A stretch of 64,000 nt of DNA from CAVQEK01 sp964596645 (GTDB lineage Bacteria; Bacteroidota; Bacteroidia; Cytophagales; Cyclobacteriaceae): NCBI GenBank assembly GCA_964596645.1, contig CAZQVB010000001.1, forward strand, positions 172,491 through 236,490, in the 5' to 3' direction. The position numbers and the translations under genes were made by a program. This document shows, piece by piece, positions 26,780 to 34,251 of this stretch. The notes under the pieces were generated by a model. That model searched no databases and was not told the DNA's origin. It saw nothing but the letters and a program-made list of their open reading frames with translations. The number at the start of each line of letters is the position of its first letter. The stretch's first letter is position 1.

Positions 26780-27156
26780 GGTTGAGTGTCGCTATCGTCT
26801 TCCGCCGGGGGAATATTCAGTTTGTTGAAGATTTTTTGCATCTCGTCGGCATGCTCGGCGCCGCGGTCGAGGTAAAAGATAAGCTCCGGTATTCGGCGCA
26901 CCTGCTTACCAATGCGCTTTGACAACATGAGCCTTATCTCCTTCTTGTTGTCTTCTATGGCCTGAAAAATGGCTTCCTTGTCCTTTTCCAACACAATGCT
27001 CAGAAACACCTTGGCCACAGAGAGGTCGGGGCTCATGCTTACTTCCGTCACCGATATCATGTTGTGATGAAACAGACCTTTCTGATCTCTCTGTATAATC
27101 TCGCCCAATTCCTTTTGAACCAGCCTGGCATATTTGCGCTGTCGTGTGCTTTCCAT
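26776..27156 (-). CDS. rbfA: Ribosome-binding factor A
   Basis: A 126-residue KH-like 30S maturation factor needed for 16S rRNA processing and cold growth. It has RQRKYARLVQKELGEIIQRD, the SVTEVSMSPDLSVAKVFLS core and LSKRIGKQVRRIPELIFYLD, followed by DRGAEHADEMQKIFNKL, all typical. The short acidic tail is DDSDTQP. It is upstream of and overlapping the LolC/E-like permease gene. Confidence 0.95.
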   Translation of the reverse strand: MESTRQRKYARLVQKELGEIIQRDQKGLFHHNMISVTEVSMSPDLSVAKVFLSIVLEKDKEAIFQAIEDNKKEIRLMLSKRIGKQVRRIPELIFYLDRGAEHADEMQKIFNKLNIPPAEDDSDTQP

Positions 27157-27249
27157 AGCGATTATTTCAATTGGAAGTTTGATAAAGAGCCAGGCAAACC
27201 GCTATTTTAGGCGGCAAAATGTGACACCTGGTTAACGACAAATATACGA

Positions 27250-28671
27250 TTGTTACGCTATTTTAGAATTAATGACCCCTACCGCTTAGTCATAATTTTC
27301 TTTTTGCTTCTGATCGTTCGGTTGCCTTTTATTTTCAGCGATGGCCTTATCACGGTGCAGGAACTGAAATGGATGGTAATCGGTGAGAAGCTAAGCGCTG
27401 GCGGACCTATGTATGTAAGTGTGTGGGACCATACCGGGCCACTTTCCTCCTTACTCTACTGGTGCCTGCATGAGCTTTTCGGGCGCTCGCACCTCGCCTA
27501 CCAATGGCTTGGCTTTTTGGTGTTTTTCTTTCAGGCGGCCTATTTCAACACTTTCCTTATTCAGCGCAAGGCGTATAATGAAAACAGCTATGTGCCTGCG
27601 CTCATTTATATTCTGCTGGGCCAGCTCATCTTCGACACCATGTACCCGTCGCCTGAGCTGCTGGGCATGACCTTCTGGCTGATGGCGGCCAACAGCCTAT
27701 TTGCGCATTTGGAAACGCGGCAAAAAAATGATGTAAACCTGCTCAACATCGGCATATTCAGCGGCATAGCCTCACTTTTCTTTTTGCCTTATGTGCTGTT
27801 TCTCATTGCTTTTGCCCTTGGGCTGCTTTTCTATACGACCACCATTCCCCGCCGATACCTGCTGCTGATCTACGGGGTGTTTTTTGTCTTTCTTCTGCTG
27901 TGGATGTTTTACTACCTGGGCGGCCACTCTGAGGAATTGCAAGTGGCTTTTTTCACAGGGCTGTTTAAAAGTGAAACCTATCAGTTTCTTGATTCTCGCA
28001 GCATTATTGCGATTATAGTGGTACCAGCCTTGCTGGTGATGTGGGGCATATTGTCTGTTTTGAACTATCCAAGCTACATCAATTACCAGGTGAGGATACA
28101 GAGTATTTTTCTCATTTATCTCGTGATCGGCACATTGGGCTGGTTTGTGTACAGCGCACACTCCGGCAGCTATTTCATCATCTTCGTGCCTGCTGCTGCT
28201 TTTTTTCTCACACACTTTTTCTTACTCATCAGGAGGGCTCTGAAAAGGGAAGGCATCTTTGCGGGCTTTGCCGTAGTCATGCTCCTAATGCTATACGGTC
28301 CGGTATTTTCAATATTCGGCCTGAACAGGCTGGTGGATGTGCAAACCCTGCTGCTGCCCGACGCCGGCAGTATGCCCAATCGGCCAGATGATCGCCTGCT
28401 GGTGCTGGGTCAGGACATGGTGCCGTATCAACAGGCGCGGTTGGCGACGCCCTATCTCGATTGGCAGCTTTCATCGCTGCAACTGGGCCGTCTCAATTAT
28501 TATGACAACCTCATCGCCATTCACGATCATTTCCTGGCTGATAAGCCGCAAAGGATCATCGATCATCACAACATCATGGAAGGTGTTTTTGAGAAAATAC
28601 CGCAACTGCAAAGCATGTACATTAAGCGAAGTGCCGATCCTGCGGTGTATGTACTTCGATCGCCCGAATAG
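27250..28671 (+). CDS. Polytopic membrane protein, family uncertain
   Basis: A 473-residue protein with about ten strongly hydrophobic segments. It begins YRLVIIFFLLLIVRLPFIFS and has WDHTGPLSSLLYW in the first loop. The layout (many helices, soluble C-terminus with SLQLGRLNYYDN) resembles the Bacteroidota DUF6427 membrane proteins and, more distantly, GT39-type glycosyltransferases; I cannot decide between them. The frame opens with TTG at 27250; no in-frame ATG is found nearby upstream. It stands alone on the plus strand between rbfA and rpiB. Confidence 0.75.
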   Translation: MLRYFRINDPYRLVIIFFLLLIVRLPFIFSDGLITVQELKWMVIGEKLSAGGPMYVSVWDHTGPLSSLLYWCLHELFGRSHLAYQWLGFLVFFFQAAYFNTFLIQRKAYNENSYVPALIYILLGQLIFDTMYPSPELLGMTFWLMAANSLFAHLETRQKNDVNLLNIGIFSGIASLFFLPYVLFLIAFALGLLFYTTTIPRRYLLLIYGVFFVFLLLWMFYYLGGHSEELQVAFFTGLFKSETYQFLDSRSIIAIIVVPALLVMWGILSVLNYPSYINYQVRIQSIFLIYLVIGTLGWFVYSAHSGSYFIIFVPAAAFFLTHFFLLIRRALKREGIFAGFAVVMLLMLYGPVFSIFGLNRLVDVQTLLLPDAGSMPNRPDDRLLVLGQDMVPYQQARLATPYLDWQLSSLQLGRLNYYDNLIAIHDHFLADKPQRIIDHHNIMEGVFEKIPQLQSMYIKRSADPAVYVLRSPE

Positions 28672-28758
28672 CCAGGCAGGCTTTGCGCCGTATGGAAAAC
28701 GCCCGGGGAAGTGAAGGAGGAATTTGATTCAATGCAATTTACAACGAGTAAAAATCGA

Positions 28759-29190
28759 CTAACCGCACCTTATCTTATCTATCCTGTTTTGATGGCGGCC
28801 ACCTTCAAATTTGGTACTGAAGAAAATCTCAAGAATTTCATCGGCCGTTTTGATATCTATAAAGCGCCCTGGCAGACTTAAAATATTAGCGTTGTTGTGG
28901 CTTCTGGCCAATTTGGCGATGTCTTTATTCCAAACCAGCGCCGAGCGAATACCCTGGTGCTTGTTAGCGGTAATGTCCACACCTATGCCGGTGCCACATA
29001 CCAGCACACCCAGCTCATATTCACCCTGCTCTACTGCCGAAGCCACAGCATGTGCATAATCGGGATAGTCGGTGGAGTCTGAAGAGTTGGTGCCGAAGTC
29101 TTTTACAGAAGCCATTTTGCCCTTTAGCCAGGTGAGCACGTGGCTCTTTATTTCCAGTCCGGCGTGGTCGCTGCCTACTGCTATTTTCAT
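28759..29190 (-). CDS. rpiB: Ribose-5-phosphate isomerase B
   Basis: It interconverts ribulose- and ribose-5-phosphate in the pentose phosphate pathway. It starts MKIAVGSDHAGLEIKSHV and includes DYPDYAHAVA, the active-site VLVCGTGIGVDITANKH with its Cys, and RSHNNANILSLPGRF. The start at 29190 fits the family; ATG 29208 adds six residues. tatC is 55 bases upstream on the same strand. Confidence 0.94.
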   Translation of the reverse strand: MKIAVGSDHAGLEIKSHVLTWLKGKMASVKDFGTNSSDSTDYPDYAHAVASAVEQGEYELGVLVCGTGIGVDITANKHQGIRSALVWNKDIAKLARSHNNANILSLPGRFIDIKTADEILEIFFSTKFEGGRHQNRIDKIRCG

Positions 29191-29244
29191 ATTCCTCAGG
29201 TCATCCATGTTACAGGTAAGTTGGGTTTTATGTATGATTGCCGG

Positions 29245-30063
29245 CTATCGCAAGGCTTCTTCGAGCTTTTCTTTTTCTTGCCGGTACACCGCCCTGGCAA
29301 TCATTATGCTTATTTCATATAAAAACAAAAGCGGTACGCACATGAGCATTTGGCTCATAATGTCGGGTGGGGTGAGAATGGCCGACAATGCCAACATGAG
29401 CACTATGGCATGTTTTCTATACGTCTTCAGAAAGGTAGGTGTCACTATACCCGCCTTGGTAAGGAAAAAGACCACCACAGGCAATTGAAACATAATGCCG
29501 CATGCGAGCACGATCATAATGAGCGTGGAGATGTAGGACGATATATCGATTTCATTCAAAATGCTCGGGTCGAGCTGGTAGTGCGACAGAAAATTGATGG
29601 AGATGGGCGCTACTACAAAATAGCCAAACATAATGCCGCTCAGAAACAAAAGGCTTACAAAGAACACTGCACCGCGGGTGAGGTTGCGCTCATTGGGGTA
29701 CAGGCCGGGGCCTATGAAGCGCCAAAGTTCCCAAAAAGTATAAGGAAAAGCACATATAAGGCCGATCACAAAGGAAGAGGTGAGGTGCAGGGTAAATTGG
29801 GCCGTCATGCGCCGGTTCTGTATAATGAAGGGCAGATCATCAATACAAAATGCATCTGTGCCGGTCATTTGACCCAAGTGGCAAAACATGCGGTACGTCC
29901 AGAAATCGGCCCGGCTGGGGCCCAGTATGATGATGCCGAAAATGATAGACTTGGCCAAAAATGCAATGACTGCAAACACCAGGATAGCAATGAGCGACCG
30001 CACAATATGCCACCGCAGCTCCTCCAGGTGATCCAAAAAACTCATTTCCCGTTCATTGCTCAT
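29245..30063 (-). CDS. tatC: Twin-arginine translocase subunit TatC
   Basis: A 272-residue integral membrane protein of the Tat pathway, which exports folded proteins and recognises RR signal peptides. It has the N-terminal FLDHLEELRWHIVRSLIA signature, the FVIGLICAFPYTFWELWRFI loop and GLYPNERN. The last membrane segment and DIMSQMLMCVPLLFLYEISI are also conserved. No tatA or tatB is next to it. A Tat substrate-type signal is seen in the oxidoreductase at 63427. Confidence 0.94.
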   Translation of the reverse strand: MSNEREMSFLDHLEELRWHIVRSLIAILVFAVIAFLAKSIIFGIIILGPSRADFWTYRMFCHLGQMTGTDAFCIDDLPFIIQNRRMTAQFTLHLTSSFVIGLICAFPYTFWELWRFIGPGLYPNERNLTRGAVFFVSLLFLSGIMFGYFVVAPISINFLSHYQLDPSILNEIDISSYISTLIMIVLACGIMFQLPVVVFFLTKAGIVTPTFLKTYRKHAIVLMLALSAILTPPDIMSQMLMCVPLLFLYEISIMIARAVYRQEKEKLEEALR

Positions 30064-30093
30064 CGCACTATTCTCCCCTCAGGTATATGCATT

Positions 30094-31371
30094 TTATTTA
30101 TATAGCGGGAAATCCTTCATCCAGCGGTTCACCTCAGACTTTATGGCAGATAGTTTGGCTTCATCGTTTTTATGACTGAGCACTTCATCGATCAGCTCAG
30201 CAATACGGCGCATATCTGCTTCCTTCATTCCACGCGTAGTGACGGCGGCCGTGCCTACCCGTATACCCGAGGTCACGAACGGAGAGCGGTCGTCGAAGGG
30301 AACCATATTTTTGTTGATGGTGATGTCTGCTTTGATCAGCGCATCTTCGGCATCTTTTCCGGAAATGTCCGTGCCTTTGGAGCGCAGGTCGATCAGCATG
30401 AGGTGATTATCGGTGCCGCCACTTATGATGTGGTACCCCATATTGGTAAATGCATCGGCCATGCTGGCTGCATTTTTCTTCACCTGCACCACGTAATCCA
30501 TGTATTCATCGGAGAGCGCCTCCTGAAAGGCCACCGCCTTGGCGGCTATCACATGCTCGAGTGGCCCGCCCTGTGTACCCGGAAATACACCGGAGTCGAG
30601 CAGCGACGACATCATTCTCAGTGATCCCTTGGGCGTTTTCAGTCCAAACGGATTTTCGAAATCCTCGCCCATCATAATCATGCCCCCCCTCGGGCCGCGC
30701 AGTGTTTTATGCGTGGTGGTGGTTATGATGTGGCAATATTCCAAAGGGTCGTTGAGCAGCCCGCGGGCAATAAGGCCTGCCGGGTGTGCAATATCTGCCA
30801 TGAGCAAAGCCCCTACCGCATCGGCTATGTCGCGCAGGCGTTCATAATCCCAGTCGCGGCTGTAGGCAGACGCCCCGCAGATGATGAGTTTGGGTTGCTC
30901 CTTCTTTGCTGTTGCCTCTACTTTATCGTAATCGATGACGCCACTATCGCGCTCCACGCCATAAAAAGACGGCTTATAAAGCTTTCCTGAAAAATTGACC
31001 GGAGAGCCGTGTGTGAGGTGACCACCGTGGGAGAGGTCAAAACCCAAAATAGCATCGCCGGCTTGCAACACCGCCAGCATCACCGCCGCATTGGCCTGAG
31101 CGCCGGAGTGCGGCTGCACGTTTACCCACTCAGCACCAAAAAGTTGCTTTGCGCGGTCTCGTGCCAAATCTTCAATTTCATCTACCACCTCACAGCCACC
31201 GTAGTAACGCTTGCCCGGCAGGCCCTCTGCATATTTATTGGTCAGTACGGTGCCCATGGCTTCTATCACCTGCTTGGAGGCAAAATTCTCTGACGCTATG
31301 AGCTCTATACCATCTTCCTGGCGGGCTTTTTCTTTTTCAATAAGGTTAAAAATGGTGGTATCCCTTTGCAT
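30094..31371 (-). CDS. glyA: Serine hydroxymethyltransferase
   Basis: A PLP enzyme converting serine and tetrahydrofolate to glycine and methylene-THF. It shows ELIASENFASKQVIEAMGT, YAEGLPGKRYYGGC, NVQPHSGAQANAAVM and the PLP-lysine motif TTTTHKTLRGPRGG. The start is set at ATG 31371 (MQRDTTIFNLIEKE), giving 425 residues as in other SHMTs. The long open frame upstream to 31617 adds a non-conserved leader of about 80 residues and is likely chance. Confidence 0.96.
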   Translation of the reverse strand: MQRDTTIFNLIEKEKARQEDGIELIASENFASKQVIEAMGTVLTNKYAEGLPGKRYYGGCEVVDEIEDLARDRAKQLFGAEWVNVQPHSGAQANAAVMLAVLQAGDAILGFDLSHGGHLTHGSPVNFSGKLYKPSFYGVERDSGVIDYDKVEATAKKEQPKLIICGASAYSRDWDYERLRDIADAVGALLMADIAHPAGLIARGLLNDPLEYCHIITTTTHKTLRGPRGGMIMMGEDFENPFGLKTPKGSLRMMSSLLDSGVFPGTQGGPLEHVIAAKAVAFQEALSDEYMDYVVQVKKNAASMADAFTNMGYHIISGGTDNHLMLIDLRSKGTDISGKDAEDALIKADITINKNMVPFDDRSPFVTSGIRVGTAAVTTRGMKEADMRRIAELIDEVLSHKNDEAKLSAIKSEVNRWMKDFPLYK

Positions 31372-31501
31372 GGCGGATTTTTGAAATGAACGGCAAAAAT
31401 ACGCCAAGCCAGAGAAATTCACAATTAATTGTGAAATTGCTTGGACAGCCGTTGAAGATGCTGTCAAATGCTTAAATTCGGCTGAAATTACACTTTTGAC
31501 T

Positions 31502-32242
31502 ATGTCGCCTAGCCTCTCTTGCCTACTCAAAATAATCCTGCCCACCCTGCCGCTCATCCTCGCTTCTTGCGATCTGCATCTGGAGCAAGGCAATGGTGAA
31601 ATCACCGAAAAAAGCATCCCTGTGCCATCCTTTCGTCAGGTAGTGATCGGGGGGAACTATGAAGTGCACCTGAGGGAGTCGGATGAGCAGGGTGTGCGGA
31701 TAAGGACGGATGAAAACCTGCTTGATTTCATCAATGTAGAAGTGAACAATGACCGGCTGTACATCAACAGCATACGCACCTTGAAAGGCACAGAAGGTAT
31801 TGCCATTGACGTGCTGCACACCGGGCTGGAGCATGTAGCGGTAGACGGCGCATCGGCCGTAAGCAGCGAGGGGATCATACGAAGCGAACAACTTACTGTG
31901 GCGCTTTCCGGCGCCGGAAGCTTACAGCTCAATGTAAACGTCGATTTGCTGAATTTGGAACTCTCCGGCGCCGGTGCTGCGGAGTTGAATGGATATGCAC
32001 GACAGCAGAACACCGACATTAGCGGGGCGGGCGGACTTGCCGCCAACAACCTGGAGACGGAAAGGTGCGAGATATCACTCAGTGGTATTGGCGGTGCGGA
32101 AATCTTTGTAACCGACTACCTGAAAGCCACCATTTCGGGCATTGGAGGAATAAAATACCACGGAAGACCACGGGAAATTGTGCGAAAAATATCTGGGATT
32201 GGAAGCATATCGGCCGCTGATGAGCCTCCGCAAGCTCCGTAA
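31502..32242 (+). CDS. DUF2807 (head-GIN domain) lipoprotein, first copy
   Basis: A 246-residue lipoprotein (MSPSLSCLLKIILPTLPLIL then ASC). The rest is a beta-helix-like DUF2807 domain built of short repeats such as VALSGAGSLQLN, LELSGAGAAELN, NTDISGAGGLAANN and ISGIGGIKYHG. ATG at 31502 is chosen over the TTG six bases upstream. The function of the family is unknown; it is common in Bacteroidota envelopes. A second member is at 48318-49004. Confidence 0.83.
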   Translation: MSPSLSCLLKIILPTLPLILASCDLHLEQGNGEITEKSIPVPSFRQVVIGGNYEVHLRESDEQGVRIRTDENLLDFINVEVNNDRLYINSIRTLKGTEGIAIDVLHTGLEHVAVDGASAVSSEGIIRSEQLTVALSGAGSLQLNVNVDLLNLELSGAGAAELNGYARQQNTDISGAGGLAANNLETERCEISLSGIGGAEIFVTDYLKATISGIGGIKYHGRPREIVRKISGIGSISAADEPPQAP

Positions 32243-32305
32243 CCGCCCTGTGTCAACCTTTGGCATTTTACAACGCGATACTTACCATCTACAACTACGA
32301 TAAAC

Positions 32306-32821
32306 ATGAAAATACTATACCTCGTGCGACATGCCAAATCGAGCTGGGACGACCCGCAACTGATCGACTTTGAGCGTCCGCTCAACCCACGAGGCGAACA
32401 GGATGCACCGGAGATGGGCCATCGGCTGGCGACTGCCAACGCACGCCCCGACATGCTGGTGGCTAGCCCGGCAAAGCGCGCATGGAGCACAGCGAAAATC
32501 ATTGGCCAATCGCTGGGCTTTGCCAAAGAAGATATTGTGAAAGAGACCAATTTGTACCTGGCTTCGGTGACGGATATCATTCGCATAGTGCAATCGACAC
32601 CACCGCATGTGCACAAGCTCATGCTATTCGGGCACAATCCCGGCCTTACGGAAGCTGTAAATACGCTCTGCAGCACTCGTATCGAAAACGTTCCAACCAG
32701 CGGCATCGCCGGTATGGCATTTCCGGCCAATGACTGGTCGGGGGTGGTTCGCGGGAAAGGTGAGCTGCTGTTTTTCGATTATCCGAAAAAACCATTCAGC
32801 CTTAAAGAATATACTGGCTGA
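32306..32821 (+). CDS. SixA-type histidine phosphatase
   Basis: A 171-residue member of the histidine phosphatase superfamily. The N-terminal LYLVRHAKSSWDD carries the RHG-type catalytic His9 (RHA here, as in SixA). The second catalytic His is in LMLFGHNPGLTEAVN. Typical members dephosphorylate phosphohistidine on phosphotransfer proteins or small phosphoesters. The 3' end overlaps convergent hslU by 20 bases. No HPt partner is nearby. Confidence 0.88.
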   Translation: MKILYLVRHAKSSWDDPQLIDFERPLNPRGEQDAPEMGHRLATANARPDMLVASPAKRAWSTAKIIGQSLGFAKEDIVKETNLYLASVTDIIRIVQSTPPHVHKLMLFGHNPGLTEAVNTLCSTRIENVPTSGIAGMAFPANDWSGVVRGKGELLFFDYPKKPFSLKEYTG

Positions 32822-34214
32822 GGTCTTTGTTTTTCACCAGTCCGGCCAGTTTTTCATCCACCAGCGCACGGGTGATCTCGATCTTTGCATTTTCTCCGAT
32901 CACATCGGGCACATCAAACAAAAAGTCGTTGAGGATTTTGCTCATGACGGTGTGCAGCCTTCTGGCCCCAATATTTTCCACTTCCATATTGATGGCAAAA
33001 GCATGCTCGGCTATGGCCCCAATGGCGCTGTCGTGATAGGTAAGTGATACGTTCTCTGCTTCAAAAAGGGCTATATATTGTTTGGTGAGAGCATTCTTTG
33101 GCTCCGTCAGTATGCGTACAAAATCATCCTGCGTCAGGTTTTCCAGCTCTACACGTATGGGGAACCTCCCCTGCAGCTCGGGGATAAGGTCTGACGGCTT
33201 GGACACATGAAATGCCCCGGCAGCTATGAATAAAACGTGATCGGTACGGATCAATCCATATTTGGTGTTCACTGTACTGCCTTCTACTATAGGCAACAGG
33301 TCGCGCTGCACACCTTCGCGGCTCACGTCGGGGCCGCCACCTCCACCTTTGTTGGTGCGGCTGGCTATTTTATCTATTTCATCGATGAATATGATGCCCG
33401 TGTTTTCAGCTTTTGTAATCGCCTCGTCCTTTACTTCATCCATATCGATGAGGCGCGATGTTTCATCTTCCAGCAGCAGCTTTCTGGCCTCCGCGATGGT
33501 GACTTTGCGCTTTTTGGCTTTTTTCGGCAGTATGTTGCCCATCATTTCCTGCAGGTTGATCATGGTGGATTCGTCCATCATGCCACCGCCGATCATGCCT
33601 ACGCCGGATGCATTGGGCTGGCGCACGTTTATTTCAATCTTTCGATCTTCCAACTCGCCATTGCGTATTTTTTCGCGAAAGCGTTCTCTGGTTTTTTCGT
33701 TGAGCTCAGCATCGGTGAGCGTGGCTACGTCTTCGCCTTCACCGGTGCCGGAGCCGTTGCGGACCGGTCCTGGCTTCATGGGTGGAATTAGTGCATCGAG
33801 TATGATGTTTTCCACAATCTGCTCCGCCTTTTCGCGCACATCCTCTTTCATCCTCGTCTTCACCAGATTCACGCTGTGCTCTACCAGATCGCGCACCATG
33901 CTCTCCACGTCGCGGCCTACATAGCCCACTTCGGTAAATTTCGACGCCTCTACCTTTACGAATGGCGCGTCGGCGATTTTGGCGATACGCCGGGCGATCT
34001 CTGTTTTGCCTACGCCCGTGGCACCGATCATCAATATGTTGTTGGGGATAATCTCGCCTTTTATCTCGCTCTGCACGTGCATTCGGCGCCAGCGGTTTCT
34101 CATCGCAATGGCCACGTTCTTCTTGGCATCATTTTGCCCTATGATGTATTTATTCAGTTCGTCTACTATCTGCCGGGGCGTCATTGCCTGTTTCTCCAAT
34201 GCTATTTGTTGCAT
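32802..34214 (-). CDS. hslU: ATP-dependent protease ATPase subunit HslU
   Basis: The AAA+ unfoldase of the HslUV protease. The N-terminus (MTPRQIVDELNKYIIGQNDA) is standard. Walker A is GATGVGKT at residues 64-71, preceded by NNILMI. The Walker B-type GIIFIDEIDKI follows the inserted I domain (PPMKPGPVRNGSG to DEVKDEAI). The C-terminal LSQYIL tail matches the tail that docks into HslV. hslV is not beside it. The start could be 34214 or the internal Met 11. Confidence 0.95.
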   Translation of the reverse strand: MQQIALEKQAMTPRQIVDELNKYIIGQNDAKKNVAIAMRNRWRRMHVQSEIKGEIIPNNILMIGATGVGKTEIARRIAKIADAPFVKVEASKFTEVGYVGRDVESMVRDLVEHSVNLVKTRMKEDVREKAEQIVENIILDALIPPMKPGPVRNGSGTGEGEDVATLTDAELNEKTRERFREKIRNGELEDRKIEINVRQPNASGVGMIGGGMMDESTMINLQEMMGNILPKKAKKRKVTIAEARKLLLEDETSRLIDMDEVKDEAITKAENTGIIFIDEIDKIASRTNKGGGGGPDVSREGVQRDLLPIVEGSTVNTKYGLIRTDHVLFIAAGAFHVSKPSDLIPELQGRFPIRVELENLTQDDFVRILTEPKNALTKQYIALFEAENVSLTYHDSAIGAIAEHAFAINMEVENIGARRLHTVMSKILNDFLFDVPDVIGENAKIEITRALVDEKLAGLVKNKDLSQYIL

Positions 34215-34251
34215 ATTATCTTTTTAGAAAAGCCGATCGGTTCGGTGTTAC

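Noticed and set aside
30094..31617. Long N-terminal extension of glyA to 31617
   Set aside because: SHMT proteins begin near MQRDTTIF; the extra 82 residues have no conserved features and run into the upstream spacer.
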